A stretch of 64,000 nucleotides of DNA from assembly GCF_000382705.1 (NCBI RefSeq), contig NZ_ARQE01000007.1:186433-250432 (forward strand). Reading direction: 5' to 3'. This DNA comes from Aureimonas ureilytica DSM 18598 = NBRC 106430. Lineage in GTDB: Bacteria; Pseudomonadota; Alphaproteobacteria; Rhizobiales; Rhizobiaceae. Shown here piece by piece: positions 63,237-64,000 of the stretch (position 1 is the stretch's first letter; every line of letters starts with the position of its first letter). Below the pieces are notes generated by a model. It saw nothing but the letters and a program-made list of their open reading frames with translations, was not told where the DNA came from and made no database searches. Made by a program: the position numbers and the translations under genes.

Positions 63237-64000
63237 GCTCCGAACTTCTCCTCAATGCGCTTCCGCACGATCCGCTCGACTTCCCCGCAAGCGCGCTCGA
63301 GGGCCGCGTCGTCTCCGTCCGCCGACACGGTCTCGAAGGAGCCGAGCACATCGCGGCGCTGCTCCGGGCTCATGGAGCGGAAGGCGCGCACCATCGCGTT
63401 GTGCAGACCCTCGGCGCTGTCATGGGCGGGGCCGAGTTCCAACTCGCAGGTGCGCGCCGCGACGGTGGGCGAGGCGCCGAACAACGCGCCGAACTCGCGC
63501 GTGAAGTCTTCGCGCGACAGGCGCGAGGGGCGGAGCGCCGGTGCTCGGTAGGGATGAACGGTCCGCCAATGCTCGGCGATGTCGATCCGGCGGGCCAGCC
63601 AGACCTTGTCGTGGCTTTTGACGTAATCCACGAAGCGCTTCAGCGCGGCGAAGCGGCCGGGGCGTCCGATCAGGCGGCAATGAAGACCGATCGTCATCAT
63701 GGAGGGCCGGCCCTCCTCGCCTTCGGCATATTGAACGTCGAAGGCGTCCTTCAGATAGGAGAAGAACTGGTCGCCCGAGTTGAAGCCCTGGGGCGTCGCG
63801 AAGCGCATGTCGTTCGCGTCCAGCGTATAGGGCAGCACGAGCTGCGGATCGATCGGGCGGCCGTGCCCGTCATGGTCGAGCCAATAGGGCAGCTCGTCGT
63901 CATAGGTGTCGGAGATCCAGGTGAAGCCCTTGTCCTCCGCCGCGAGCTTCACGGAATGGACCGAGGTGCGGCCGAGATAGAGCCCGGTCGGGCGCTCGCC
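63233..64000 (-). CDS. puuE: Allantoinase PuuE with degenerate UraD-like tail, 5'-truncated by the window
   Basis: The frame stays open to the window edge, giving 256 residues of a longer protein. The first part matches the polysaccharide-deacetylase-type allantoinase PuuE (RPTGLYLGRTS, GFTWISDTYDDELPYW, LPYTLDANDMRF, MMTIGLHCRLIGRPGRFAAL, DKVWLARRIDIAEHW). The last 95 or so residues resemble the start (LSREDFTREFGALFG, AHDSAEGLHNAMVRAF) and end (RACGEVERIVRKRIEE) of OHCU decarboxylase UraD. The middle of that domain with its HPDLA active site is missing. The tail is therefore unlikely to be catalytic. Confidence 0.88.
   Translation of the reverse strand, partial: GERPTGLYLGRTSVHSVKLAAEDKGFTWISDTYDDELPYWLDHDGHGRPIDPQLVLPYTLDANDMRFATPQGFNSGDQFFSYLKDAFDVQYAEGEEGRPSMMTIGLHCRLIGRPGRFAALKRFVDYVKSHDKVWLARRIDIAEHWRTVHPYRAPALRPSRLSREDFTREFGALFGASPTVAARTCELELGPAHDSAEGLHNAMVRAFRSMSPEQRRDVLGSFETVSADGDDAALERACGEVERIVRKRIEEKFGA

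Overview
This is 64 kb of high-GC DNA from an alphaproteobacterium, most likely of the order Hyphomicrobiales (Rhizobiales). The evidence is a repABC-type partition and replication locus, a MucR/Ros regulator, an Irr-like iron box, and many rhizobial-style ABC transporters. The repABC-type locus implies that the window lies on a secondary replicon (megaplasmid or chromid). An Aurantimonas/Aureimonas-like host would fit, but that is a guess. No rRNA, tRNA, CRISPR array or recognisable insertion sequence was seen.

Left part (1-9.5 kb): the 3' end of an NCS1 nucleobase permease with a strong terminator, a MucR-type regulator, the ferrous-iron system efeU-efeO-efeB-efeM behind an Irr-like palindrome, then a tautomerase, a divergent LysR regulator and a short-chain dehydrogenase.

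Replication locus (9.5-13.4 kb): repA and repB are canonical repABC partition genes. They come with two exactly inverted copies of a parS-like palindrome, a candidate RepA operator, and a well-formed antisense RNA between repB and the third gene. The third gene does not look like RepC. It encodes a shorter, different winged-helix protein, so the locus looks like a repAB module coupled to a non-standard initiator.

13.5-28.4 kb: an SDR protein lacking the usual YxxxK motif, an exported protein of unknown function, mmsB, a GMC oxidoreductase at the end of a five-gene liv ABC operon, and a LysR gene next to a perfect T-N11-A dyad. These are followed by a FitAB-type toxin-antitoxin pair, an acetyltransferase, an orphan protein resembling permuted NlpC/P60 hydrolases, and a saccharopine-dehydrogenase-like gene divergent from an Lrp/AsnC regulator.

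Sugar-acid region (28.6-44.9 kb): a CUT2 sugar ABC importer, an SMP-30 lactonase, L-idonate 5-dehydrogenase (idnD), a GntR-like LacI regulator, a hydroxyacid dehydrogenase, an SDR, gnd, gluconate 5-dehydrogenase (idnO), a polar-amino-acid-type ABC importer, a 2-hydroxyacid dehydrogenase and gluconokinase (gntK). Three operators of the form TGTTA-N4-TAACA precede the first ABC gene, idnD and idnO. Together the genes can convert L-idonate to 5-ketogluconate, gluconate, 6-phosphogluconate and ribulose-5-phosphate.

44.9-50.8 kb: a peptide/metal-type ABC importer with its two permeases fused into one protein. It is divergent from an ArsR regulator that carries a long duplicated His-rich tail.

Right part (50.8-64 kb): purine-ureide and glyoxylate metabolism. 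It holds glycerate 2-kinase, malate synthase G, tartronate semialdehyde reductase, hydroxypyruvate isomerase, glyoxylate carboligase, a LysR regulator, an NCS1 permease, a hydantoin/allantoin racemase, allA, allE and puuE. Allantoin nitrogen is released by the last genes, and the glyoxylate carbon goes to glycerate phosphate or malate through the first.
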